DNA from: Caldifarciminota bacterium UBA6260
GTDB taxonomy: Bacteria; Hydrothermota; 32-111
DNA: 34,975 nucleotides
NCBI GenBank assembly: GCA_002441125.1
Contig: DJVI01000028.1
Span: 1 to 34,975, forward strand
Reading direction: 5' to 3'
Below the pieces are notes generated by a model, which was not told where the DNA came from, ran no database searches, and was given only the letters and a program-made list of their open reading frames with translations. The position numbers and the translations under genes were made by a program. Below are positions 1-8,353 of this stretch, piece by piece. Within the stretch, counting starts at the first letter, position 1. Every line of letters starts with the position of its first letter.

Positions 1-802
1 CAGGATAGCCTCACAGGAAATTGACTTAATTATCGTGGCTACTCTTTCTCCAGATATGTTATTCCCTTCTACTGCTTGCCTTGTCCAAAAAAACATTGGT
101 GCTACTAATGCAGTTGCTTTTGACATCGGAGCCGCTTGTTCAGGTTTTATTTACGCGCTATCTGGAGCCCAGCAGTATTTGCAAAATGGGACCTATAAAA
201 CAGCATTAGTCATCGGGGCTGAAATTTTCTCCCGTATTCTTGATTGGCAGGATAGAAATACCTGTGTTTTATTTGGAGATGGTGCAGGTGCTGTGGTTTT
301 GAAAGAAGTAGAATATGGAAGCGGTATCCTTTCTACTTACCTGGGAGCAGATGGTTCAGGTGCTGATTTATTGAAGCAACCTGCCGGCGGGTCTCGTTTA
401 CCGGCAAGTCATGAGACGATTGACGAACGATTACATTATCTAAAAATGAATGGCAGAGAAGTGTATAAATTTGCTACAAAATCCATGGTAGAGGCAGTGA
501 TGAAAGTATTATCAAAAATCGGATTATCTACAAGAAATATAGATTTGCTCATTCCTCACCAGGCTAATATTCGTATTCTGGAATCTGTGGCTCAAAAGTT
601 AGGTCTACCCATGGAGAAAGTGTTTGTCAATGTGGATAGGTACGGAAATACTTCAGCCGCTTCTATTCCTATAGCTTTAAGTGAAGCACTACAGCAGGGA
701 AGAATAAAAAAAGATGATATTGTTGTCCTTGTAAGTTTTGGTTCTGGTTTAACTTGGGGAGCAACAATAATAAAGTGGGGGAAAAATGAGCATAAGAATT
801 GA
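1..802 (+). CDS. fabH: Beta-ketoacyl-ACP synthase III (FabH), 5' end outside window
   Basis: FabH condenses acetyl-CoA (or another acyl-CoA) with malonyl-ACP to start fatty-acid or related acyl chains in the cytoplasm. The reading frame is open from base 2, and the residues before the GTG at 35 already match FabH (IDLIIVAT), so that GTG is internal and the gene begins upstream of the window. The catalytic triad is present: Cys in the ACSGF motif (codon 137-139), His in HQANIRI, and Asn in GNTSAAS. The C-terminal FGSGLTWGA motif is complete, so only roughly the first 70 residues are missing. It overlaps the next gene by 17 bases, indicating co-transcription. Sampled GC is about 40-48%, higher than the genes after it. 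The neighbours suggest it may prime a dedicated lipid rather than bulk fatty acids. That role is inference; the family assignment is firm. Confidence 0.95.
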   Translation, partial: RIASQEIDLIIVATLSPDMLFPSTACLVQKNIGATNAVAFDIGAACSGFIYALSGAQQYLQNGTYKTALVIGAEIFSRILDWQDRNTCVLFGDGAGAVVLKEVEYGSGILSTYLGADGSGADLLKQPAGGSRLPASHETIDERLHYLKMNGREVYKFATKSMVEAVMKVLSKIGLSTRNIDLLIPHQANIRILESVAQKLGLPMEKVFVNVDRYGNTSAASIPIALSEALQQGRIKKDDIVVLVSFGSGLTWGATIIKWGKNEHKN

Positions 803-1490
803 TTATATAAGAACTAAAAAGGACTGGATGGACTTTCTTAAATTGCCATTTAGGATTTACAAAGGAAATCCGTATTGGGTGCCACCTCTTTTAAGTGAAG
901 TAAAAGAAACACTTGATAAAGAAAAAAATCCTTTTTGGAAACATGCACGGAAAGAGATATTTTTAGCAAGAAGGGATGGAGAAACTGTTGGTAGAATTGT
1001 AGCTATTGTAGATGAAAATCATATTAAGTTTCATAAAGAGAAAACAGGTTTTTTTGGTTTTTTTGAATGCATAAATGACTTTGAAGTAGCAAAAAGTTTG
1101 TGGGATTCAGCTAAAAGATGGCTAAGAATAAACAATATGACTCTTATGCGTGGGCCGGTAAATCCGAGCACGAATGATGAATGTGCATTTCTTTTAGAAG
1201 GATTTGATAAACCACCAACAGTAATGATGCCATACACTCAACCTTATTATTTAGAATTAGCGGAAAGATATGGATTTAAGAAAGCAAAGGACCTATACGC
1301 TCTTATTAAAAAAGTAGAAGACGGTATTCCTGAAAGGATAGAAAGAATGGTAAATGTAATTAAGAAAAAAACAAAAGTAGTGATTCGTCCTCTTGATATG
1401 AAGAATTTTGAAAGAGATATTCAGTTCTTGAAAGATATATATAATTCTGCCTGGGAAAAAAAACTGGGGATTTGTGCCAATGACAGGTGA
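786..1490 (+). CDS. GNAT-like acyltransferase family protein, N-terminal part (frameshifted)
   Basis: This is the first 234 codons of a roughly 371-residue protein of an uncharacterised GNAT-like family, whose members start with a region like PYWVPPL and carry a GPVNPSTNDE-type motif, as here. The ATG at 786 has a G-rich site (GGGGG) just before it and lies inside the end of fabH. The frame ends wrongly. After AWEKK the sequence reads LGICANDR and stops, whereas removing one A from the A8 run at 1456-1463 gives AWEKNWGFVPMTGEE, which continues straight into the following frame at 1474-1902. The gene is therefore one unit with a +1 base frameshift caused by sequencing error, real mutation or slippage. 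The substrate is unknown. Membership in the acetyltransferase superfamily is recalled from the family and is not proven by a visible acetyl-CoA loop. Confidence 0.75.
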   Translation: MSIRIDYIRTKKDWMDFLKLPFRIYKGNPYWVPPLLSEVKETLDKEKNPFWKHARKEIFLARRDGETVGRIVAIVDENHIKFHKEKTGFFGFFECINDFEVAKSLWDSAKRWLRINNMTLMRGPVNPSTNDECAFLLEGFDKPPTVMMPYTQPYYLELAERYGFKKAKDLYALIKKVEDGIPERIERMVNVIKKKTKVVIRPLDMKNFERDIQFLKDIYNSAWEKKLGICANDR

Positions 1491-1902
1491 GGAGATGGAT
1501 TTGGCTGCAAAAAAGTTAAAACAATTTGCCGAGCCGGAACTTGTTCTTTTTGCTGAAATTGACAACAAACCGGTAGGAGTTTCTGTAACAGTTCCTGATA
1601 TAAATCAGGTATTAAAAAAACTAAATGGCAGATTGGGACCGATTGAGATTTTAAAGTTTCTTTATTACAAAAGAAAAATTGATGGATTCCGTTCGCTTAT
1701 TGGTGGAGTGAAAAAAGAATATCGTAATACAGGAATAATTGCAGTTCTATATTATGAGACAGAAAAAAATGCGGTCAAATTAGGATACAAATGGTGTGAA
1801 CTTGGTTGGAATTTAGAAGATAACGATTTAATCAACAGGTTTGATATGGCTATTGGTGGAAAGATATATAAGAAGTATAGAATTTACGAGATGGAAATAT
1901 GA
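1474..1902 (+). CDS. GNAT-like protein, C-terminal part (continuation after frameshift)
   Basis: This frame holds the C-terminal half of the preceding gene. It contains the acyltransferase-like core, including ELVLFAEIDNKPVGVSVTVPDINQ, split here as ELVLFAEIDNKPVG and VSVTVPDINQ, then a GGVKKEYRNTGI segment in the position of the CoA-binding R/Q-x-x-G loop, and a WNLEDNDLINRF motif near the end. The ATG at 1474 is only the PMT methionine of the unbroken protein and has no ribosome-binding site, so independent translation is unlikely. It ends in TGA overlapping the ATG of the next gene (ATGA, 1899-1902), which is typical of translational coupling. Together with 786-1490 it makes a protein of normal length for the family. 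Nothing else in the gene looks decayed, so the frameshift is recent or an artefact. Confidence 0.7.
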   Translation: MPMTGEEMDLAAKKLKQFAEPELVLFAEIDNKPVGVSVTVPDINQVLKKLNGRLGPIEILKFLYYKRKIDGFRSLIGGVKKEYRNTGIIAVLYYETEKNAVKLGYKWCELGWNLEDNDLINRFDMAIGGKIYKKYRIYEMEI

Positions 1903-2606
1903 AAAAATTCATACCAATCACAATATTCGCAATAGCGATGGGATTTTTAGAAGCAGCAGTTGTAGTTTATCTAAGGCAAATTTATTATCCCGCTGGGTTT
2001 TCATTTCCTTTAAATCCTTATATACAAAAAAATATACTTTTAATAGAATGGATAAGAGAAATTTCCACAATAATAATGCTTGGATGTGTTGGGATAGTAG
2101 CAGCAGAGAATTTTATCAAAAGGTTATGTTATTTTCTTTTCGCATTTGGTGTTTGGGATATATTTTATTATGTTGGACTTAAAATTTTTTTAAACTGGCC
2201 ACAATCGTTTTTAGCTTGGGACCTTTTGTTTTTAATACCTCTTCCTTGGGTTGGTCCTGTTTTAGCACCTGTTGTATGTTCTATTACAATGCTTTTCCTT
2301 GCAGTAAGCACAATTTTTGTTGACGAAAAATATGGAGTGTTGCTTAAAGGGAAATTTATTGACTGGTTATTAGTAATCTTAGGTAGTTTTATAATTTATG
2401 CTACATTCACAATTGACTTTACCAAATTGATAATTACTGGTGGGTTTATTACAAAGTTTTCCGCACTTGCAACTGACCAAGAATTTGCAAAAGCAGTAAG
2501 TTTATATAAACCAGAGAAATTTTCTTGGTTTCCTTTTATTATAGGAGAATTTCTTATTCTAATTTCATTCTTTAAAGTCTGGTATGAAAACAGGATGGTA
2601 AAATAA
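1899..2606 (+). CDS. Conserved multi-pass membrane protein of unknown function
   Basis: A 235-residue very hydrophobic protein with about six membrane segments (roughly residues 5-20, 45-70, 75-95, 105-135, 155-175 and 210-228). I do not know a name for it. Its most striking part is aromatic and proline rich: FGVWDIFYYVGLK, then WPQSFLAWDLLFL, then IPLPWVGPVLAPV. The acidic and aromatic residues inside membrane segments look like a conserved binding or catalytic surface rather than random hydrophobic sequence. An N-terminal MGFLEAAVVVYLRQIYYP stretch completes the pattern. I recall similar sequences in uncharacterised proteins of several phyla, but cannot confirm that here. The gene starts inside the stop of the GNAT-like gene and ends 1 base before a glycosyltransferase, so it belongs to this operon. 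An integral membrane enzyme or a partner of the glycosyltransferase is a guess. Confidence 0.8.
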   Translation: MKKFIPITIFAIAMGFLEAAVVVYLRQIYYPAGFSFPLNPYIQKNILLIEWIREISTIIMLGCVGIVAAENFIKRLCYFLFAFGVWDIFYYVGLKIFLNWPQSFLAWDLLFLIPLPWVGPVLAPVVCSITMLFLAVSTIFVDEKYGVLLKGKFIDWLLVILGSFIIYATFTIDFTKLIITGGFITKFSALATDQEFAKAVSLYKPEKFSWFPFIIGEFLILISFFKVWYENRMVK

Positions 2607-2607
2607 A

Positions 2608-3711
2608 ATGTTTATTTCAATATTAATTCCGGTATATAAAGAACCAAGGTTGTTAGAAGATATTATAGAGAAGATATTAAAAAATAGTTACGAGGAAAAA
2701 GAAATTTTGGTTGCAATAGACGGTGAAACTAACCTTGAAATAGAAAAAGTAGTAAATAAATATCGTGATAGGATAGTCATCCATTATAACGGCATTCGTC
2801 AGGGTAAAGTAAACTCGTTAAATCTTCTAACTGAATTTGCACACGGTGATGTGCTTCTGTTTTTAGATAATGATGTTGAACTGCCGAACGATGAGAATTT
2901 TTTGAGTAACCTAAGTAAAGAAATAATTAAATACGATATTGTTGAACTGCCCAAAGAGGCTATTGTTAGCAATTTATTTTCCAAAATCATAAGTTATGAT
3001 TTCTTAACCGGGGCGGTCTTATGTTTTATTGTATCCAAAAGTTTCAAAGCAAACTTATTTTTGATTGGTGCTGCTTTTGCGATAAAAAAACAGACATTTG
3101 AAGAATTGGGCAAGTTTTCCAAAGTAATCAATGAGGACTGGGATTTGATGTTGAAAGCGTTCAGCTTAAGGAAAAGATATTCCTTCCCAATAAATCTTAA
3201 GGTTAAAACCATAACACCAAAAAATTTAGACGAATGGATAGAACAAAGAAACCGTTGGATTTTAGGTGTAAGATTTTGGTGGAAGCAAGTTGCTAAAAAT
3301 ATCAAACAATATATCAAAGGGTTACCGATAGTATTTAATATAATTTTGTTTTCTTCCGCACCATTAATTGTTGGTTTGATAATAAAAGAATTTAATCTCT
3401 TCAGCAAATTCATTCCAACTCTAATTATTTTGACTCAACACCTGAGCATAAATTTAGGAATATCATCGTTTATTTATTTCTTATCACTGGCGATTATACT
3501 TTTACAAGGATTAGGACCGTTTTTGGTTTCATTGTTTATTTCGTCAATCACATTTTTTGTATTTTCAAAAGTACTGAAGTTTAGATTTAATCTCGGAGAA
3601 TATTTAATATATTCCCTGTTCTATTTCCCTCTTCTGGCACTTTTTTATTGTCTCTACTTTATATTAGGTAAAGTTATCGTAAAACCAACGCTGGATTGGA
3701 AAGTCGATTAA
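2608..3711 (+). CDS. Family 2 glycosyltransferase with C-terminal membrane segments
   Basis: A 367-residue processive-type GT2 enzyme. The N-terminal Rossmann-like half shows SILIPVYKE, the nucleotide-sugar motif FLDNDVELP (acidic D-x-D), an acceptor-side acidic motif NEDWDLM, and the QRNRW signature (Q-x-x-R-W) near residue 213. After that come about four membrane helices (residues 240-360), as in cellulose or hyaluronan synthase-like and ceramide or lipid glycosyltransferases. It would transfer a sugar from a nucleotide or lipid donor to an acceptor at the inner membrane. The gene is 1 base after the membrane protein gene and 16 bases before the exporter gene. The substrate cannot be read from sequence; a lipid acceptor is inferred from context. 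Confidence 0.9.
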   Translation: MFISILIPVYKEPRLLEDIIEKILKNSYEEKEILVAIDGETNLEIEKVVNKYRDRIVIHYNGIRQGKVNSLNLLTEFAHGDVLLFLDNDVELPNDENFLSNLSKEIIKYDIVELPKEAIVSNLFSKIISYDFLTGAVLCFIVSKSFKANLFLIGAAFAIKKQTFEELGKFSKVINEDWDLMLKAFSLRKRYSFPINLKVKTITPKNLDEWIEQRNRWILGVRFWWKQVAKNIKQYIKGLPIVFNIILFSSAPLIVGLIIKEFNLFSKFIPTLIILTQHLSINLGISSFIYFLSLAIILLQGLGPFLVSLFISSITFFVFSKVLKFRFNLGEYLIYSLFYFPLLALFYCLYFILGKVIVKPTLDWKVD

Positions 3712-3727
3712 TAAGGAGGTATAGATT

Positions 3728-6040
3728 ATGCAGAAATTTACTGAGTTAGTGTTGCGGTATCGTAAGATAATTATGTTTATTACTGTTCTTTTAACTCTGG
3801 TTCTGGGGTATTTCATTAAAGACCTAAAAATCAATCCTGATATATTCAGTTATCTACCTAAGAGTGACCCGGCAGTGAAATTGTTTGATTATATTGGTGA
3901 GAAATATGGTGGAAATTACCTTGCTATAGTTGCTCTGGAAACAGATGATATTTTTAGTAAAGAAACGATTGAAAAAATTAATCAGTTAACTAATGAATTC
4001 AAACTTGTAGACGGCGTTTCTTATGTAACGAGTTTGACTAATGTTCTTGATATTAAAAAAGGTGAAGGTGGAATAGAAATTGGAAAACTCATTGACGAAT
4101 ACAATCTCCCTCAAACGGACGAAGAACTTATAAAACTTAAAATTTATACACTTTCAAAAGATATGTATCGTGGCCGTATTGTTTCTGAAGATTCTAAAGC
4201 AACACTTATTATTTGCAAGTTAAGAGAGGATGTTGATAAGATAAAAATTGCAAGACAACTAAAAGAAATTGTTAAAAAGATGAATTTAAAAGAAAAAATC
4301 CATTACAGCGGAATTCCATTTCAGTTGATGGATATCAGCGAAATTATTCTTAATGATTTAAAATTTTTGGTCCCTATCGTCTCTTTTTTAATTATCATTT
4401 GTTTGTTTTTTAGTTTTCGTAGTTTAAGAGGAGTTCTTCTTCCAATAGTTTCTGTTTTAATCAGCACTATATGGACATTGGGAATTATGAGTATCTTTAA
4501 AGTTCCCCTGACAGTTATTTCGGACATCATTCCGGTAATCCTTATTGCTATTGGGACTGCTTATAGCATACATGTGGTAAGTAAATTTGACGAGGACTTA
4601 TCAACAGTAGAGGATAATATAAAAGCAGCACAGAATGCATTAAGTGAAGTTGGTATTCCGGTGATACTTGCTGGTGTAACAACGATTGCAGGATTTATTT
4701 CTTTTGTCTTCGGTTCTTATTTAACCTCTATCTGTCAATTCGGTATATTTTCAAGTTTGGGTGTTCTTTTTGCACTGATTATTTCTTTAACATTTACTCC
4801 TTCTGTATTATCGTTATCCTCACCTAAAAAAATGACAAATACTCTTTCAGAAAATTTTAGTAAGAAAAACGGCGTTGCCAGATTTATGGATAAAATTGGT
4901 GAATGGGTCTTAAATAACGAGAAAATAATAATAGTTTTTGCAATAATTGTTGTTGTTTTATGTTTCATCGGCATACCGAAAATAGAGCGAAAGGTTGATA
5001 TGTTAGATTACTTCAGTCCAAAAAACCCGATTAGAATAACAGAAGAGATGATGGAGAAAAAGTTTGGTGGTTCTGTTCCTGTGCAAATTCTGGTAAAAGG
5101 TGATATTCAGGACCCGAGTGTTCTAAAACAGATGAAAAAGATGGAAGATTTTTTAAAAACACAGGATAATGTCCATAACCCGCAATCGGTCGCTGACCTT
5201 ATTGAAGAGATGAACGATGTAATGGGCGAAGGTAAGGACATACCTGATAGCAAAGATAAAGTGAGCAATCTCTGGTTTCTTTTAGAAGGTGAAGATATTA
5301 TGAGCCAACTGGTTAATCCAGATAAAACAGAAGGAGTTATTCAGGCAACCTTAGGCAGTGTAGATACCAAACGAGGACGAAAATTGATTAAGAATATTGA
5401 TGACTACATTAAAAAGATAAATGATTCTTCTGTCACTTTTGTCCAGGCAGGAATTCCAATGATTTATCGGAATTTAGACGATAGTATTATCAATAGTCAG
5501 ATTCGGAGTTTAATAATTGCGCTTGTTTTGGTTTTTATCTGTCTTGTTTTCCTGGCGCATTCTATCACTGGCGGATTAATAGGTCTTACCCCTATTGTTT
5601 TTACACTCTTAGTGATTTTTGGTTTTATGGGTTTTACCGGAATTCCTCTTGATGTTGCAACTGTTCTTGTAGGAAGTATTTCTATTGGTATTGGGATTGA
5701 CTATTCAATACATTTTGTAAATCGTTTCAGAAAAGAATTTAAGCAAGACAAAACTGAACTTGAGGCATTGGATAAAACCTTAGAAACAACCGGTAAAGCA
5801 ATTTTAATCAATGTTTTAACTGTGATGATGGGGTTTTTAGTTCTTGTTTTAGCTAATTTAGTTCCTTTACGACGATTTGGTATTTTAGTTGCTCTTACTA
5901 TGATTAGTTCAGGTGTTGGTTCTATTACATTATTGCCAGCAATAATTCTTTTAACAAAAGCAGGATTTATCGGCGACTTTAGTAGATTTATAAATGGTGC
6001 GAAAAGTCGTCTGATAAAAGAATTGAAAGGAGGCGATTGA
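3728..6040 (+). CDS. RND/MMPL superfamily exporter
   Basis: A 770-residue inner-membrane transporter with the RND layout. It has one helix at the N-terminus (15-32), a periplasmic domain, five helices (about 215-375), a second N-terminal helix (about 400-420), a second periplasmic domain, and five more helices (about 590-755). Each half carries the typical charged motif in a membrane helix region: AIGTAYSIHVVSKFDED and GIGIDYSIHFVNRFRKE. This is the smaller MMPL/HpnN-like type used for lipids and other hydrophobic cargo, driven by proton flux. A strong AAGGAGG site at 3713-3719 precedes the ATG. The downstream LolA-like and DUF1302-like genes are typical partners of such exporters and suggest a path from inner membrane through periplasm to outer membrane. 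The cargo is unknown, but upstream acyl and glycosyl enzymes point to a lipid. Confidence 0.92.
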   Translation: MQKFTELVLRYRKIIMFITVLLTLVLGYFIKDLKINPDIFSYLPKSDPAVKLFDYIGEKYGGNYLAIVALETDDIFSKETIEKINQLTNEFKLVDGVSYVTSLTNVLDIKKGEGGIEIGKLIDEYNLPQTDEELIKLKIYTLSKDMYRGRIVSEDSKATLIICKLREDVDKIKIARQLKEIVKKMNLKEKIHYSGIPFQLMDISEIILNDLKFLVPIVSFLIIICLFFSFRSLRGVLLPIVSVLISTIWTLGIMSIFKVPLTVISDIIPVILIAIGTAYSIHVVSKFDEDLSTVEDNIKAAQNALSEVGIPVILAGVTTIAGFISFVFGSYLTSICQFGIFSSLGVLFALIISLTFTPSVLSLSSPKKMTNTLSENFSKKNGVARFMDKIGEWVLNNEKIIIVFAIIVVVLCFIGIPKIERKVDMLDYFSPKNPIRITEEMMEKKFGGSVPVQILVKGDIQDPSVLKQMKKMEDFLKTQDNVHNPQSVADLIEEMNDVMGEGKDIPDSKDKVSNLWFLLEGEDIMSQLVNPDKTEGVIQATLGSVDTKRGRKLIKNIDDYIKKINDSSVTFVQAGIPMIYRNLDDSIINSQIRSLIIALVLVFICLVFLAHSITGGLIGLTPIVFTLLVIFGFMGFTGIPLDVATVLVGSISIGIGIDYSIHFVNRFRKEFKQDKTELEALDKTLETTGKAILINVLTVMMGFLVLVLANLVPLRRFGILVALTMISSGVGSITLLPAIILLTKAGFIGDFSRFINGAKSRLIKELKGGD

Positions 6041-6043
6041 CAG

Positions 6044-7495
6044 ATGAAAACTAAAATTCTTAATACAGTGGATATAGGGGTTTCTTCTAAGTTTGTTACT
6101 AGCATAATAAATATGGGATTGAGGGATTCAAGTATAAGAAAGATGATTATCAAGGCCATTGAAATATATAATCTCCTTAGGAGGGATTCGGACAGACCAA
6201 AGAAAGTTAAAGAAGACCAAAACTATATGATTCGTGCTTTAGCGTATTCTATAGACCGTGTTCTATCAAATAAGAGTATATCCAAAGAATGTATAGAAAA
6301 ATTGATTAATGTATTCTTTTCCAAAATTTTCATTGAAGATCCTCATGCAAGAAAGAGATTTAGCAAGATTCATGGATTCCCACCACCAGGTTTTATTACA
6401 ATCTCTCCAACAAATATCTGTAATCTAAAATGCAAGGGCTGTTACGCTGGAGATGTCTATAATAGACATACACTGGATTATGAAATTTTTGACCGAATAA
6501 TTACCGAGATGAAAACAGAATTTATTTCACATTTTATTGTTATTTCTGGCGGGGAACCATTCATGTATAAAGATAAGGGTAAAACCTTAATTGATATCCT
6601 AAAAAAACACCAGGATGCCTATTTTATGGCTTATACCAATGGTACTTTAATCGATGAAGAAATAGCTAAGCAATTAAGTAAATTAGGAAACTTTACTCCA
6701 GCTATTTCTGTAGAGGGATTTGAAAAAGAGACTGACGAAAGAAGAGGTAAAGGTGTTTGGAAGAAAATTATGTATGCAATGGATAACCTAAAGAAATTTG
6801 GTGTACCGTTTGGTATTTCGGTAACGCCTTGCAGACACAATGCTGAACTACTTTTGTCAGATAAATTCTTAGATTTTTTCTTCAAAGAGAAAGGTGCATT
6901 TTACGGTTGGTATTTCCAGTATATGCCAATTGGGAGAGAACCTTCAATGGAGTTAATGGTCACTCCGGAACAAAGGGTGAAGATGTATAGAAAAATTTGG
7001 AAGAAAGTAAAGGAGGATAAGTTATTTATTGCCGACTTCTGGAATTCAGGTACCGCTTCTAATGGATGTATCGCTGCTGGTAGATCTGGAGGTTATTTTT
7101 ATGTTATGTGGGATGGCACCATTACGCCTTGTGTCTTTATACCATTTACTGATAAAAACTATGGCAATATTTATAAGGTTTATGAAAGAGGAGAAACCCT
7201 CACAGATGTAATTAAATGCCCTCTTTTCTCTCGTATAAGAAAATGGCATTCTTCATATTGGTTAGACCAACCGAAACAGAAGTGGGGTAATTTACTGACT
7301 CCTTGTATGATCCGCGACAACTCCTCTATTTTCTATAATATTGTGAAAGAGGTAGATGCCAGACCGGTAGATGAAGGAGCAATGACCTATCTTTCCTTCA
7401 TTGAAAAAGGAAAGATGCCAGAATATAACCGAAGAGTTAAGGAATTAACCGACTGCATCTGGGAAAGGGAATACTTAAAGAAGGTTTCAAATTAA
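6044..7495 (+). CDS. Radical SAM protein with extra C-terminal cysteines
   Basis: A 483-residue enzyme with the radical SAM cluster motif C126-N-L-K-C130-K-G-C133, followed by VISGGEPF (the GGE motif contacting SAM) and a TIM-barrel-like region. Residues before 105 form an N-terminal helical extension. The C-terminal third has further cysteines in NGCIAAG, TPCVFIPF, IKCPLF and TPCMIRD. This pattern resembles SPASM or twitch auxiliary Fe-S domains of MoaA/PqqE-like enzymes. An AAAGGAGG site at the end of the exporter gene sets the ATG at 6044, only 3 bases after that gene stops. The enzyme likely performs a difficult C-H, methyl or cross-linking step on the product of this operon. The hopanoid enzyme HpnH is a radical SAM protein found with an HpnN exporter, but this protein is not clearly HpnH. 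The exact reaction is unknown. Confidence 0.88.
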   Translation: MKTKILNTVDIGVSSKFVTSIINMGLRDSSIRKMIIKAIEIYNLLRRDSDRPKKVKEDQNYMIRALAYSIDRVLSNKSISKECIEKLINVFFSKIFIEDPHARKRFSKIHGFPPPGFITISPTNICNLKCKGCYAGDVYNRHTLDYEIFDRIITEMKTEFISHFIVISGGEPFMYKDKGKTLIDILKKHQDAYFMAYTNGTLIDEEIAKQLSKLGNFTPAISVEGFEKETDERRGKGVWKKIMYAMDNLKKFGVPFGISVTPCRHNAELLLSDKFLDFFFKEKGAFYGWYFQYMPIGREPSMELMVTPEQRVKMYRKIWKKVKEDKLFIADFWNSGTASNGCIAAGRSGGYFYVMWDGTITPCVFIPFTDKNYGNIYKVYERGETLTDVIKCPLFSRIRKWHSSYWLDQPKQKWGNLLTPCMIRDNSSIFYNIVKEVDARPVDEGAMTYLSFIEKGKMPEYNRRVKELTDCIWEREYLKKVSN

Positions 7496-7588
7496 GGAAT
7501 AATATTAAGAGGGGGTGATACTTATAAACCAGTAAAGCTTGAGAATGATAATGTTCAAAGAACGAAAACACAAAAGGAGGAAAATAAA

Positions 7589-8341
7589 ATGAAGAAGTGC
7601 ATTTTATCGAGTATGCTGATATTAAGCATTATTGCATCTCTTACTCAGGTTTGGGCACAAGAGAAGCAACTTACCGCTTCACAAATTCTTTCAAAAGTGG
7701 ACGATGTTGTTAACGCTCCAAAAGACCAGGATTTGAAAATAAAACTTATCCTGATTGACAAAGAAGGTAAAGAAGAAACACGTGAGTTGGTAATGTTTCA
7801 GAAAGGAAGTGATAAAAGAATGGTGAAATTTACTTCTCCAGCGTCTCAAAAAGGAATAGCTTTTCTTTCCCTTCCTAATGATATTATGTATCTTTACTTA
7901 CCTGCTTTCAAAAAAACAAGACGAATTGCTTCTCATATAAAAAATACCAAATTCGCTGGAACGGACTTTACCTATGAAGATATGGAAGCAAAAAGATATT
8001 CAGAAAAATACATCCCTGAATTACTGAAAAGAGATGAAAGTCACTATATCCTTCAACTTAAACCTAAAGAGGGAATAGTAACAGATTTTTCAAAACTGGT
8101 TATGTGGATAAGGACAGACAATTTTTATCCAACGAAAATTGAGTTTTATGACAAAGGTAATAACCTATACAAGGTAATGACCAGAGAAAAAATTGAGAAG
8201 GTTGGGGAATATTGGACATCTAAAGAGTCAGAGATGGAAGATTTGAAGGCAAAACATAAAACAAAAATGATTTTATTAGATGTAAAATTTGATTCTGGAT
8301 TATCAGATGAAATCTTTACAGAACGATATTTGATTAGATAG
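7589..8341 (+). CDS. LolA-like periplasmic protein (outer membrane lipoprotein-sorting family)
   Basis: A 250-residue exported protein with a signal peptide (about residues 1-23, ending VWA-Q). The middle carries the hallmark of the LolA-like family PF17131: MYLYLPAFKKTRRIASH followed by KFAGTDFTYEDME. Members fold as a half barrel with a hydrophobic groove that carries lipids or lipoproteins through the periplasm, and they are often encoded beside RND/MMPL exporters. The ATG at 7589 follows AAAAGGAGG with a suitable gap. There is a 93-base space after the radical SAM gene, in which I see no promoter I would defend. The downstream barrel gene follows within 12 bases. The inferred role is shuttling the operon's lipid product between the exporter and the outer membrane. 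Confidence 0.9.
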   Translation: MKKCILSSMLILSIIASLTQVWAQEKQLTASQILSKVDDVVNAPKDQDLKIKLILIDKEGKEETRELVMFQKGSDKRMVKFTSPASQKGIAFLSLPNDIMYLYLPAFKKTRRIASHIKNTKFAGTDFTYEDMEAKRYSEKYIPELLKRDESHYILQLKPKEGIVTDFSKLVMWIRTDNFYPTKIEFYDKGNNLYKVMTREKIEKVGEYWTSKESEMEDLKAKHKTKMILLDVKFDSGLSDEIFTERYLIR

Positions 8342-8353
8342 GAGGTGGTTAAA

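Noticed and set aside
35..37. GTG as start codon of fabH
   Set aside because: Residues encoded before it (IASQEIDLII) already fit FabH and the frame is open to the window edge, so the gene starts upstream.
5701..6159. 152-codon frame antisense to the RND exporter end
   Set aside because: It opposes two well-supported genes and its composition is the mirror of the membrane helices; no start signal.
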